A stretch of 64,000 nucleotides of DNA from Rotaria macrura (lineage: Eukaryota; Rotifera; Eurotatoria; Philodinida; Philodinidae): contig OENT01000420.1 in assembly GCA_900239685.1 (NCBI GenBank), positions 55,352 to 119,351 on the forward strand, in the 5' to 3' direction. A program made the translations under genes and the position numbers. Of the stretch, positions 1-11,586 are shown in pieces (position 1 is the stretch's first letter; each line of letters begins with the position of its first letter). The notes under the pieces were generated by a model. The model was not told the origin of the DNA and searched no databases. It saw nothing but the letters and a program-made list of their open reading frames with translations.

Positions 1-62
1 GAGTAGATAAAACAAACATGATTTGTTTCTTTCGACAAAAAAAAATATTTTCATTGTCTTAC

Positions 63-1339
63 CAGTGAAATTTTTCTTGCTTCATCAAAATAATCAAATG
101 GATAGGTTCGCTGTTGATGAGGTTTCAATAGCATATTTTCATTTTCTGTCGTATTACCTCTGAGCATATTTAATAGATGTTGTCCATCATTAAGTAATGG
201 TTCTATATTGACACGTGATAATTGATCTTTAAATACTGTCATATGTGTTTCGATAGCATCTTGTGCTCGTGCAACATTATTCGATGGGTCAGTTTGTTGA
301 AGTTCATTGTAAAGTAATTCATATGCATGTAAAGTTTCTTTTGAATTATATACAAATGATTCCAAATTCTTAATTTATGATAAAACAAATTTTCATATGA
401 AAAGAAAAAACAAATTTGAACTTACTAATCGAAAATCTAACCAACGAATATGATTATAGGGAAATGTTCCATTTAAATCTGGTGTTAATTGATTACGATC
501 AATAGCATAAGTTAGACTTTCAAGTGATTCGACAGAATGCTGTAAAATAAAAATAAATTCATTTTATTTCTTATATAACAAAATATTCATAGAGTAAGTT
601 TTTTTTATCATCATCTACGATATTTAATAACAACGTGTCAAATATTTTCTACGATATGAACATAGTCCATAGGATTCATACTTCAAATGTATACTTCGAC
701 ATGCCAAGTGATATTTTATGTTTATCCCAAAATCCATCCGGTTTAACAATATATACATGTTCAATTTTATAAGGGAATTGTTCCTAATACAGAAATTTGA
801 AAGATATATTTAGAGAGAGAGAGAGATGATAGAATTTTCGACAATGTTTACTAACTTGTAGAACTTTAAAAATGTGTTTACAATTTTCCCATGTTCTTTG
901 TCGCATATCAACAATAAAAGTAAATCGTGGATCACCATTCGATGAACTAGAATGATGACAAGAAGTATAGAATAGTATTTTAACAAGTGAAATGAAAGAA
1001 AAATCGATTTTACTTGATCGATGCTAAATAAATAAGAAGTTTCTTTAATTCTTCATTTGATAATTTTTCAATCGATGCTGAACTAGGAAATGTTATTATT
1101 AAATAACCTTTCTTATCGATAGCTCCTACAATAGATATCAATTCGAATATATGTATTGAATATAAATAATAATCATTTAATTATTCGTTTATACCGCTGA
1201 GAAATGCATATTTCTCTTCGAGACAAGATTTGATTTCAGCTGCTTTCATTATTTTTCAATATCCATATGTATAAACAAAGATACAAACATCATGGATTAA
1301 TTGAACATATTGAGCAGGATAGATTTTATCCGATGCCAT
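63..1339 (-). CDS. Trio/Kalirin-like protein, 5' part (CRAL-TRIO/SEC14 domain plus start of spectrin-like region)
   Basis: Trio and Kalirin are large Rho-family GEFs with an N-terminal SEC14 (CRAL-TRIO) domain and spectrin repeats; only that N-terminal part is here and the gene runs off the left edge. Exons inferred on the minus strand: 1285-1339, 1195-1242, about 1028-1128, 857-948, about 691-783, 428-540 and 63-368, joined by GT..AG introns. Visible family motifs are KSCLEEKYAFLSG, RFTFIVDMRQRTW, VYIVKPDGFW, NQLTPDLNGTFPYNH and RWLDFRL, which follow Trio order (in Trio: VDMRGS.W, IIKPDNFW, DPSQLT..FDG..YNHEEW). The last exon (from NLESFVYNSKE) corresponds to the first spectrin-like helices. 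Start is ambiguous: Met at 1339 needs a 42-nt intron (1243-1284), whereas Met at 1249 (MKAAEIK) is in frame without it. The catalytic DH/PH part is not in the window, so a shorter Dbl-family protein with a SEC14 domain is the alternative. Confidence 0.75.
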
Positions 1340-1654
1340 TGTTATTATTATTCTAGCGCCACCATCGTCTTCTGATCATCATTGAACATAGCGAACTTTG
1401 TTACCGATTGAATTGTTGAGCAACCAACGAGAAAATACTGTCGCTCGCACGCGCATGCAAAGTTATACAAAAGCATAAATGACTGTATGAATTAGGACTA
1501 GCAACGAGATAGGTCATCTCTCGAAACTTCTTTGACATGTCTGTTGTCAATCAACAATAAGAGAAAAACTTCAGGAATATTATTCGATGATGTTAGCTTT
1601 ATATATGTATTTATTTACTGATGACATATTTATGTTTGCCAAGAGAAATATTTA
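1340..1654. other. Spacer between Trio-like gene and lectin-like gene
   Basis: About 315 bases between the 5' end of the Trio-like gene and the stop codon of the lectin-like gene on the same strand. It must hold the promoter of the former and the 3' UTR of the latter. No TATA box or other distinct signal was recognised. Confidence 0.5.
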
Positions 1655-4600
1655 TTATTGACTAACAATACTTGTAAAACTTCCTGTACTCTTTATACTT
1701 GTTGCACTATTCGAAGATTTTTTCTTGGTTAAAAAATAAATTGCAGCACTTATAATTGTTATAACTGCAATAGCACCTGCGGCGATACCACCATAAAATA
1801 GAATGTTTTTCGAGAGTGTTTTTGAATTTGCATCAGCTACAATGAGAACAATATTGATGAAGTAATAAATAATCGATTCTAGTGCATGCCTTCTGTTAGT
1901 GCAGATAGTTCCATATTGGTATCGATACCATTCTCCATTGTGTCTAAAACAGAGAAATACATTGTTGTTTTACGAGACAATTAAAACATATGGAAGATAT
2001 TATTTGAAAACGTAGAATTTCGAAGTTTAATGAGTTGAAAAGAAAAGGTTAGTTATTTAAAAACTGTTGATAGTTTACTGCGATACTCATAGCAGCTCCT
2101 TTGGGCGTAGTCGAATCAGAAGACATAAATTTGAAGGTCTTATCTTGTTTTCAAACACTTTTATCTGTAATGTTGTTTCAAAAATGTTCCAGAAATTGCT
2201 GTTGACTTTGCATTGATCGTGAGAAAATTTCATGATTCTTCAATTACATATAAATATCTTCAGTTTAATGCTCTCTCTCTCTCTCTCCTCATTCTTTGGC
2301 GTATCAATTTTTCAAAATACCTCCTATCATCATTCATCGTACTGTCAAATTTTTATAAGTTATTCAATATATAATCAAAACTAAACTTGATTCTACTCAC
2401 TATTATTTTGATTTAAATTTCCATTGTTATTGCCTCCTGCATAGAAAGAGACAGACACAAATATTCGTTATAATTATTTGAATTCCTATTTTACCTATCG
2501 CATTTCCTAATGCATTAGATAGAATACCAATAGGAACAGTTCCATCGGTGAGAACATTGGCAACATTTATATTCGAAGTCTTTTTCGTCGTTTGGGTTGT
2601 TTTCCTTGTTGTCATTCCTATTAGCTTTTTTGTTGTTGTTTTTATCGTTTGTTTTTTGGTTGTTTTCACAGTAATAGGTTTAGCCCTTGAAGCTCTGGCC
2701 ATTGTTTCTATATGATTAGAATTGATCTGTAAACGTTCTGCTTCAACTAGATTTGCTACTAATTTGGATTGAACGAGAGGAGATGCTAAATTGAAGAAAT
2801 GATTTTGAAATCTTTTTCGTTGAGGATAATTTTACTTTCACATATGTACTGAGATAGTTGAGTACATGAAGCATATTGAAGACAAATTCTATTTGTCATA
2901 CTAATTTGTCTTATTTGGATACAATCCGAAAAGTCATCTAGCTCGTCAATATCACACCATGTATATAAAGAAGAAAACCACTCTAAACAAAAAGTAAGAA
3001 GAAATTCGATGTAGCCAATTGCAATCGAGTCAAATCACCATTATTACTATGAATCGAATTCAAAAGAAATAAGACAAAAAAATTAAAGGCTACGAGTAAA
3101 CAACTTTATATTTCTAGAATCAGAAACACTAGATAAAACTTTCATGTTGTCAACTTCAATCGCTGAATAATTTCGAATGTGGGAAGGTAATCTTTTGAAT
3201 CGACTATGATCGATGTAGACACTTGGAAATGAATAACAGATCCATATTTTAGATCATACATAAATAGGATAAAACAAAAATTTCAGCAAATCAATTCAGT
3301 TCTCGCGACTTCTCGAATATTCGAGAATTCTAGTAATATATTCAGGCAATCAAATTATGTGTCTTTTTATCATTGATCTTTTTGATACTTCGAAATTAAG
3401 TAAAAGTCATCTAGACTCTTTACTTCTTACGTGAAACAACTCCACTGTTCTATTCACATATAAATTGAATGCATGACTTTTTCGAGTATGTTCCGTTGAA
3501 TTTCACATCGACGATACTCGGTTTTCAAGGCTGTAATTCCAATCACAAATCAAAGTCGATAGAAATATGTACGCTAGTATGTTACCAATTTACATAGATC
3601 CATTAGAGAATAACAACAGACCGTGTCAATAAAGAAATAAATGTGAAAACTTCGGACTTATGTCCGAGAGTTATGTGTACTGCAAAAAGTGAATGAGACA
3701 AATCAGTCGTTCTAGAATGTGTGCACGGAAGAAGTATCTTGGTAAAACTTTTTGGGAAACCCCAACACTACTGGTCAACTGAGACGTATCTAGACAATTT
3801 AGTTTCTAGATGCAGTTTTTGTGCATTTGAGACCTTTTTGCAGCCAATGTTTTGTTAGAAAGCTGCGATTTGGTTCAAAACTAATATCAGATTCGGAATC
3901 AACATTAAAAACTGAGTCAATTTATATACGTTGTGGATAATGCTGAGAAAAAATCCCTGTACCGCTCCCCCCGCCTCCGGAATTGTTTGGTGAAAAATGA
4001 CAATGTTTTCGATATCTCAGTCATTTCTTTCCGGATCCTTCTCATCTTCGAACTCGACCGAGATATTCATCAGACAATTCTGTGCACAAAATTTCAGCTC
4101 AGTCGAATGTATTTGTAAAGAGCTATCGTGTGAACGAGCGACAGGACACACTGACCGATTGTAGAGTGTACTCACTTTTTGAGTACACAAAAAACAGACG
4201 ATTATGAAAACTCTTGAAAATGCGTACGCAGATTCAGTCATCGCTCTAGAGATCTAATCAAACATAATAACACTGACCATGATCGATTCGAAGCCATGCA
4301 CCTTGATGAAAGTAGAGATTAGCAGCTAACGTATTATTACTATCAAGTAAATATTCAATTTGATCTCGTAAAGATATAAAATCATCGACATTATTTATCA
4401 TCATAGGTTCAGCAATTAACGATTTACAATTGCTCTGAGCTTCGTACCATGTAACGCCTACAGAACGACTGATGGCAAATAGTCGACATTTATTTGTTTT
4501 TGATCTTAACCAGCCAGGAGCACAACCGTAGCAAGCATGAAATTCTTCAAGCCAAAAATATGGTTCAGCACATGTACACGTATCACTCTCAATATTGCAT

Positions 4601-4776
4601 TGTAATTCTAGATCGCAATCATCATCTGTCGAACACATTTTCTCGCTTGTAACTGAAACTACCTTAATATATGTCTTTTGAAAAAGTACAATCATAGGTT
4701 TATGTTAAATAGAGTTACCAGAATAAGATAGAATAATTAGAATCAAGATAGAAAATGAAAACGATGATATCAACAT
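1655..4776 (-). CDS. Type I membrane protein with C-type-lectin-like domain
   Basis: Exons: 4719-4776 (signal peptide, MLISSFSFSILILIILSYS), 4278-4652, 2836-2982, 2495-2785, 2401-2436, a small exon ending at 1929 or 1890 and starting at 1943, and 1655-1836. Every junction is phase 1 and the frame stays open, giving about 367-380 aa. After the signal peptide comes a cysteine-rich module (C-STDDDC, LQCN, DTCTC), then a C-type-lectin-like domain opening CAPGWL, with TWYEAQSNC in helix 1 and closing CLQYASC..YICES. A Lys/Thr-rich stalk follows, then a single TM (FYGGIAAGAIAVITIISAAI) and a short KKK-containing tail. No EPN/QPD or WND calcium/sugar motif was seen, so carbohydrate binding is doubtful. 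It is probably a cell-surface receptor or adhesion protein; the ligand is unknown. The 1943 exon can use a canonical GT (15-nt microexon) or a GC donor (54 nt). Confidence 0.75.
2983..4277 (-). other. 1.3-kb intron inside the lectin-like domain
   Basis: This is the one long intron of the gene; the others are about 45-460 nt. It splits the lectin-like domain but preserves phase: GATCATG ends the upstream exon and AGTGG opens the next. It contains a short hairpin around 3653-3668 (TCGGACtta/TGTCCGA) and an inverted pair around 4163-4186 (GTACTCA...TGAGTAC). No coding exon or terminal inverted repeat of an inserted element was recognised. Confidence 0.5.
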
Positions 4777-6649
4777 AGTAATATGAATTTATTAGAATTT
4801 AAGATAATAATCAATACCAATATAAAGATAGACTAAATGATTTGACTATTATAAAGCTAAGTAAATATAACATATTTGGTTTCCTAGGAAGTTAAATATA
4901 CTGCATAGAATACTATTACAATTTAATTCACTAAAAAATGATTTTATTCTTCGACGAAATATGTTCAATAGAAACGAAGAAAGAATATCAAATGAAAATA
5001 ACTTTCAGAGTTTAGTCGTTGTTTAGAATTCTCATTTTCAATGTGAAAACTATTCAGTAATCTTATTCGAGTGATATATTATTTCTCATCATTCACCTAT
5101 GAACTTCTGTAATCTCGTAGTCTCAACGTATTGGTTTAGATTTCTATTCGTTAGATTTCAAAAATGCCATTTAAGATCATGTTTAACAAAATATTCATCT
5201 AACAAGACATGTCATACTTTTTTTTTATTTTCACATTCGGTATTTCATATTATATTTTTATTCATTTTTCGCTACTCATCTGCAGACAATACCAGTAATT
5301 GATCTTAATGAGCTATGGAAAAACAGAGTTTGCATTTACATTCTGTTAGTAGAAGATAAACTACTTGATTTTTATAGTCCATCTAAAATATTTGCATAAA
5401 TTTACGCGACAAGATCTGTATTTACATTCAACTTGTAAACTCACTATTCTAGTGATTGCAGCACTCACTGGAAAACACATACCATCATTTTCAGTATCTT
5501 TGAAATAACAGACGAAAAGCGACAAAATCTTGTCAAGAATTTTCAAATGTATTCAGCTATACGCCATTCAAAGAAATTCGAATGAACAGTGAATTTATCA
5601 CATAGTTAACTTGAAATATGATTTATTAATACAACGATATCAGAGACTATCAAGTTAGATTTTATTTAATGTTGAAATTATGTTCGATTCAAATACGATT
5701 TGTTGAAATTCTATTTTATATTCTGTTAAGATGATGTTCATTACTTACAGAAAGATAAGATTACAAAATTTGTCAACAATAGATTTGTTTCTAAACGATT
5801 CAACGAAAATATTTCGAAGAAGCCATATATACAAAGGCAAAGGTTTCCATGCAAAACAGTCAAGGTGTGCTTCTAGATCTTCGAATGATCATCATTTATA
5901 TCTACATTCTTGCGTAAAGATTAGACAAGCGATTTAGTTGTAGAAAAAAAAAATATCGATGCAATCCTATGGTTGGAAAACTTATCATTCTAACTTCTAT
6001 TTTGTTCATATGATTTTCAAAGGTTAAGAAAGTTTGATATGAGAACCGTAATTCTTATCTAAAAATGTACGACGATGTTTCTTTCGAAAAACTAATGGCA
6101 AGAGTCGTAAAATTCAGAACAAAAAAAAACATACACTATAAAAAGAAAATTTGAAACGGTTTTTACAATAATTTTCCTATCGATTACTTCAAGAACAAAG
6201 ATCTGTGTCAATAGAGACGATGCTCATATACGACGTCGCTGGGTTTCTCTATAAACAGATTTATAAAAAGAATGCCGATATATATTATATTCGACTGCAG
6301 GTTCTTCAGAATTCAATGGATATTATGTTTTTCAATAGATTCATATCCTTTGATGTGATAATGTTTGTTCTAGAGAAATGTTAGACTTTTTTTTCGCTCT
6401 CTATCCATTGAATAGAATTCTGTTAAGAAAAAGTTTTTAGGAGCGAATCAAATACCATTCAGAATGTTTTGAGAAGTCGTACTACTGTTTGAAAACTTGA
6501 TATTGTTTGTTTTTTTATTTTCGATATAGTTACTAAGGATGCATGACAACGACAAGCAGGAATCACAACATAAGCCGAATCGAATGAAATTCATTTCACT
6601 GTATTGAGAGCTTGGTTATTTTTTTTTTTTGGTTTATTGAAAATATCAA
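4777..6649. other. Intergenic, no supported gene
   Basis: AT-rich spacer upstream of the lectin-like gene and downstream of the J-domain gene. Open frames of 60-68 codons at 5361-5546 (-) and 5731-5937 (+) have neither a domain nor convincing splice partners. Nothing else was recognised. Confidence 0.5.
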
Positions 6650-8446
6650 TCATTTATATTTTACACGATCATATCCATATGTATCATATAGTTGTCTCTG
6701 TTCAGCATTGGATAGAATTGCATATGCTTGATTAATTAATTTAAATTTTTCTTCGATATCCTTGTTTCCAACATTACGATCTGGATGAAATTCTTTAGCT
6801 TTCAACAGATACGCTTGTTTAATGTCAACATTCGACGCAACTCGGCTGACATCCAATATTTCATAGAGATCAGGACCAAGTTCCAATGAAAATGTTGGTC
6901 TTCTAGAACGCATTCGAATTTTGATACAAACAATAGATTATGAAAATGTAACACTAGTGCATACTTTGATTCGTCTGTTCGTTGTCGATTGAAAGTTTGT
7001 GATGTTTGTTGTTGTTGATCGAAATGTTTATCAGTGAAAAGATGAGGATTAGTTTTTTTAAAATCTAACCATTCACGTATATCACGTTTACTTCGATAAC
7101 GATGAGAATATTCGCTCACATATCGACCTATCATTGAGGCAGTTACTGAGGCAGCAGGAAAAGATACTCCTAGTGACAGTAAAGTAATTGGTATGGCAAG
7201 AAGACGTCGTGTTATGGCATAAAAAATAAATGAAGTTGTAGATACAAATGAAATAAGACACGCAGGATAGACAGCACCCATAATTAAAGCCGTTACCTAA
7301 AACGACAGAAACTAACTTTTGAGTAAACAGATAATAGGAAAGCTCTGGGAAACATATCCTTCTATCTAACATTGATTAGAATATGTCTTGAAAAAATCTT
7401 TCATTGCACAACAAACAAAATATTGAATCAGTAAAGATGGTAATTGACAGTATCGCTGAAGTCGTAATTTTAGGATTTATTTCCATGAAGTTTTTGTCTG
7501 TTTTTTATTTGCCTCAATATTAACTAACAATTTAGATTGTGCTGCAGATCCCCGTCCAAACTTATTCTAGTGAATGACAGTTATCTTACTTTTACTCGGG
7601 AAAATTGTCTCCAACCTGCTACTCGTCCTGTTCGACCATTTATTAAACATTGTAATTGTTTATTTTTATAGTGATAGTCAATAATATACACAGGAAAATA
7701 TATTAATTCTTGTACTTCCTTATCAGTTCGAAAATTAATTGATGTTATTCGATATTCGTCATGTTTTTGACTATTTAATTGTTTTATACAAAGCTTTTGT
7801 ATTGTGTCAACCATGTTTAAATCCCAAGCTATTTCAAAAGCTGTATCACGATCAATGGTCCATTCATCGATAATATCATCATTCAAAAGTGAAAGATTAA
7901 TGGGTTGTAATTTATCATTGACTTTAATATCAAGTTCGAGTATATGTTGTCGATCATAGTTATGAGCTGCGTAAACATTAATATCGGATAGATTTAAATT
8001 CGATAAAGAGACTTTCTCAGCTAATGGATGCCATTCGGCACCACCCAACAACCATGAACCCCGTTTAACCTATAAGGATAGATATAGATTCTCTTATTAT
8101 TTTTTCGTTTTCTTCCTACGTAAGCTTCACCGGATGCACTTCCTTTGATTGTAAATGACCAACAAGGTAAATAATGTCTAGTACATGTAACCGATGTTTT
8201 TTTCCAATCGCCGGGCGCCAACCTCTTACAATGAACATTAGGTAAAAACGCATAGAAAGAAAATGAGACAAATGATTACCAAAAGGATTTTCGCCAACGA
8301 TCAAAATAGTCAAGTGCTTTCTTTTCATCGAAATCATAGGGTAGACCCATACGAACTATGTTAGTAGAAGAACTTGAATCATGAATCAGAGCTCGTTGGT
8401 ATAAAAGATGTGAACACCGAGAAGTGGATTTGAGAAGTCTCTGCAT
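6650..8446 (-). CDS. Membrane protein with C-terminal J domain (Hsp40/DnaJ-like)
   Basis: Five exons join in phase: 8280-8446, 8120-8222, 7590-8069, 6965-7296 and 6650-6902, giving 444 aa. The C-terminal about 75 residues are a J domain (GPDLYEILDVSR, then KAKEFHPDRN with the catalytic HPD near residue 400, then LINQAYAILS), which would stimulate an Hsp70 ATPase. Just before it, exon 4 encodes two hydrophobic segments (roughly residues 252-275 and 280-305). The N-terminus (MQRLLKSTSRCSHLLYQRA) is basic and Ser-rich, compatible with a mitochondrial presequence, but this is inference. The central about 160 residues are predicted globular and contain YFPVYIIDYHY and LINGRTGRVAGW. I do not recognise this domain, though a similar pattern may occur in J proteins of plants and protists. 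No Gly/Phe or zinc-finger region is present, so it is a class C J protein. Confidence 0.8.
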
Positions 8447-11400
8447 CGCTTTGAAGTAGCCGGCAGCACGAAACAGATTGCATGAAAAAAAAAGACTCTT
8501 TAATCGGAATACTTTCGATGGTATTTCATTGGCAGTTATTATCTCTTATCCTATTGCTACATACTCTTCATTCACTATAGGTTTTTCGTATTGAAACTTA
8601 GTGACATCTTTCAAAAAAGATCAAATGCACCTTTTCATGCTCACTGTACATAGTCATAGAGCATGACAAGTAGGCTTTATTCATATTCCTATGTACTACA
8701 CTTCTTAAGATGACCAACGCTATACTGTATGATACTCAAAAGAACTGTTGATGTACTAGGGGCAAGTCTGCCTATCAATGAATAACTTCTGGAAGAGTGC
8801 ACGCATATTAGGATTGGTATTTTTAACGGTAAGTTCAGAAAAATTTACTATCTTAAGATTTTCAGAATGAATTATTTAGTACCAATGAATGTGTGATGGT
8901 AATGACAGAGTTCATGAAAAATTCATTCAAGGTCAATCATGAATTCACATTCGTCAGTCGATAATGTTAAAGAATAAATGTTTTCATTAGTGTCTATCAC
9001 AAGTAATTGTCAAATGTTAGTAGTAACATGAACACTCGCGTCTCTGAATAAATCTAATTCATTTTAGTAGATCATTTTTTATGCAACCAATCGTATGCTA
9101 CATGTATTTTAAACTTACATTAGAATCATGATGTATTTGACGATACTTTTTGTCTTCTACTCAACACTTGAATGAGAATATTTTTTGATATCGATGGGAA
9201 TATTTGATGAATTATATGAATGGTTATGTGAACATTAATGTGTTTTTCACACGTTTGTCTCTTTCATCTTATACAATCGTGCAAAACGACTTTTATCAGG
9301 TAGTTGCCCATTTTTCATTTACACATGATTCCATTTCAAAAATCAACTTCATTTACCGATAGATAAAACCAGGTGTTTCTTTTTTGAAGTATGAAATTCT
9401 AATAGATGTTATCCATTTCTCCATATATGTGCATGGTGCAAAATTAGGTGTCATTTTTCTAATGGTAATATATGTACATACTGATAGATTCACATCATTC
9501 TATATCGAGTCATTTTTCGCGCATATTACGATGCGTTTTACAAATTTTCAGATTGAAGAAAAATGACCATGTTAATTTCGTATACAACCACAAAAAAAAA
9601 AGGTTTTGCTTATGTTCACCGTGGGTAATCTTTTATGAAAAGAATCATTTTCTAAAGAATCAAATGATTTCCATATGATTATATGTTGAAATATCATGGT
9701 GGATCATCAGTTTTGAATAACGTATTATGAATTTTATTAAACAGTACATTGTATACATCAAATTGAAGAGTAAAGATTTGAATGACAAATCGAAATAGTT
9801 CTACGAGTATTTTATTTGAGAAAGAAAATAAAAAATGTTTCGTTACATTAGATTAGTGAAATATTTCGAATGATTTGTCAACTGGTGCATAAAAAATAAC
9901 TAACTACCCATGATTGTCAATACATGGAAACAAAATTCTCTCGTATAGTTACTATCTTTTTAATATGATTTCCAAAGTTCATTATTCTATGATTCTACTG
10001 AATCTCTCAACAATGAGGAAAAATTCGCACATCTCTCTCCTAGCTATCGATTCCCATCGATGGCTAACGCTTCGATTTTTTCCATCGTTTTAGTGTTATG
10101 TTTATTTCATTTAGATTAAGAACTATGTGCAAAATTATTGGATCCAAATTTTGCACCAATAAATAGCAATGGACGCTTTCGATCTAATGAATAAAACACC
10201 CGTCTTGTACTGACAATTCTATGGACCGGAAACTCTGAATCCATACGTCCCTATCTAAGATGTATTACTTGTTTTATTATTTATGGATTATGTGTTCTGA
10301 AGAAGAAACTCACTACACTAAATACATGAATAAATGGATACGAACTCTTACGATTATACTTTCTTTCAGTAACACATACTCTATAGTTTCAAATTCTGGT
10401 ATTGTAATCTTCACTAATAATCAGAATCACACAACAAAATCAAGCAATACGCTACGATAGATAGGTATATGCATCGCATTAGAACCCTTCTCATAATCTA
10501 TGTCGAGCGTACAGATGATTAGCTTTCTACCAAAACAGTTCGCCAAGTTGATTCTTCTAAAAATTGAAAAACTATTCATCAGATTACAGCCAAAAAATCT
10601 ACACTGATAAACAACAATCCTATGAAATACACAATCGATCATCACACATATTGAATCTTCCCAAAATTTTGCAACATTTTGTGTTCTACATATATCCCTG
10701 CACAGACCAAAGCTAAGATCTTCTAATTTATTCTGAAAGGTGTGAAATTCAATCATCTACAAGATAGTATTCACCTAAGTTCTAGCAATACTATATGTTG
10801 ATCATGTTCGTGTGTTCGGTTAACAATCTATTTAAGTCTAATAAAACTGGTCTGTTAGATGTATTCATTGAATTCTTTTTCGAATGTTTTATTTAACTTT
10901 AGATTGAATCACAAGATCGAAGTAAACTTAGTTTGGTACAATTGATTCCGTTTTTAAGAGCTTTTTTTTCCTAGTAAATGCTAATTTTGAGATTAAATAT
11001 ATAAATGATCGATCAAAAACTTAAGAAGCTAGCTGACAGACTACTGTTTCTCAAAGTGAAAGATGCTTCGTACGCAGAGAAAAAATAATTTAAGAAAAGA
11101 ATGTTTGAGAAATGCATGTAATTTGTATAATCATACTATTTTATTCATAAAAACGTTCACGTTCATTATTTTAAATTAAACTAAATACGAGTTTTTAAAG
11201 AAGTGAACTTAACATATCCTACGAAAATTATATTCACGATGTTATCTCTTGCGTGCACTAAGATATATGTGAAACATTTCTGATGTACGAAAACTCTATG
11301 TTTTGAGTGTGAATCAAGAAAAATCAAAACTCGTTTATCAATGAAAATGCAGTCCGGATCAAATTATGAATGTGATTTAGTGAAAAAAAAAGAACGTATG

Positions 11401-11586
11401 TCTTATGAATCAATTATATTTCTGGAAAAATAGAAAAGCAATAAGAAAAAAAAGCAGAGAAAAACCAAAAGAGGCAGAAGACAACAATGCATATATTTTA
11501 TCTCTTCTCATATATGCTTCGAATGAATACACACATAATCACTGTTGAAAACAAAAAAAAACAATTATTATTATTATTATTATTCA
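8447..11586. other. Intergenic, no supported gene
   Basis: A 3.1-kb AT-rich spacer between the J-domain gene and the 3' end of the nephrin-like gene. Open frames of 60-109 codons occur (the longest is 10427-10756 on the minus strand) but show no domain, signal peptide or consistent splice neighbours. A short ATT microsatellite lies at about 11565-11585, next to the nephrin stop codon. Confidence 0.5.

Noticed and set aside
5361-5546. Cysteine-containing 61-codon minus frame
   Set aside because: No signal peptide, no consistent splice sites and an internal intron-like stretch.
10427-10756. 109-codon minus-strand frame
   Set aside because: No domain, signal or splice neighbours; length is within chance for AT-rich intergenic DNA of this size.
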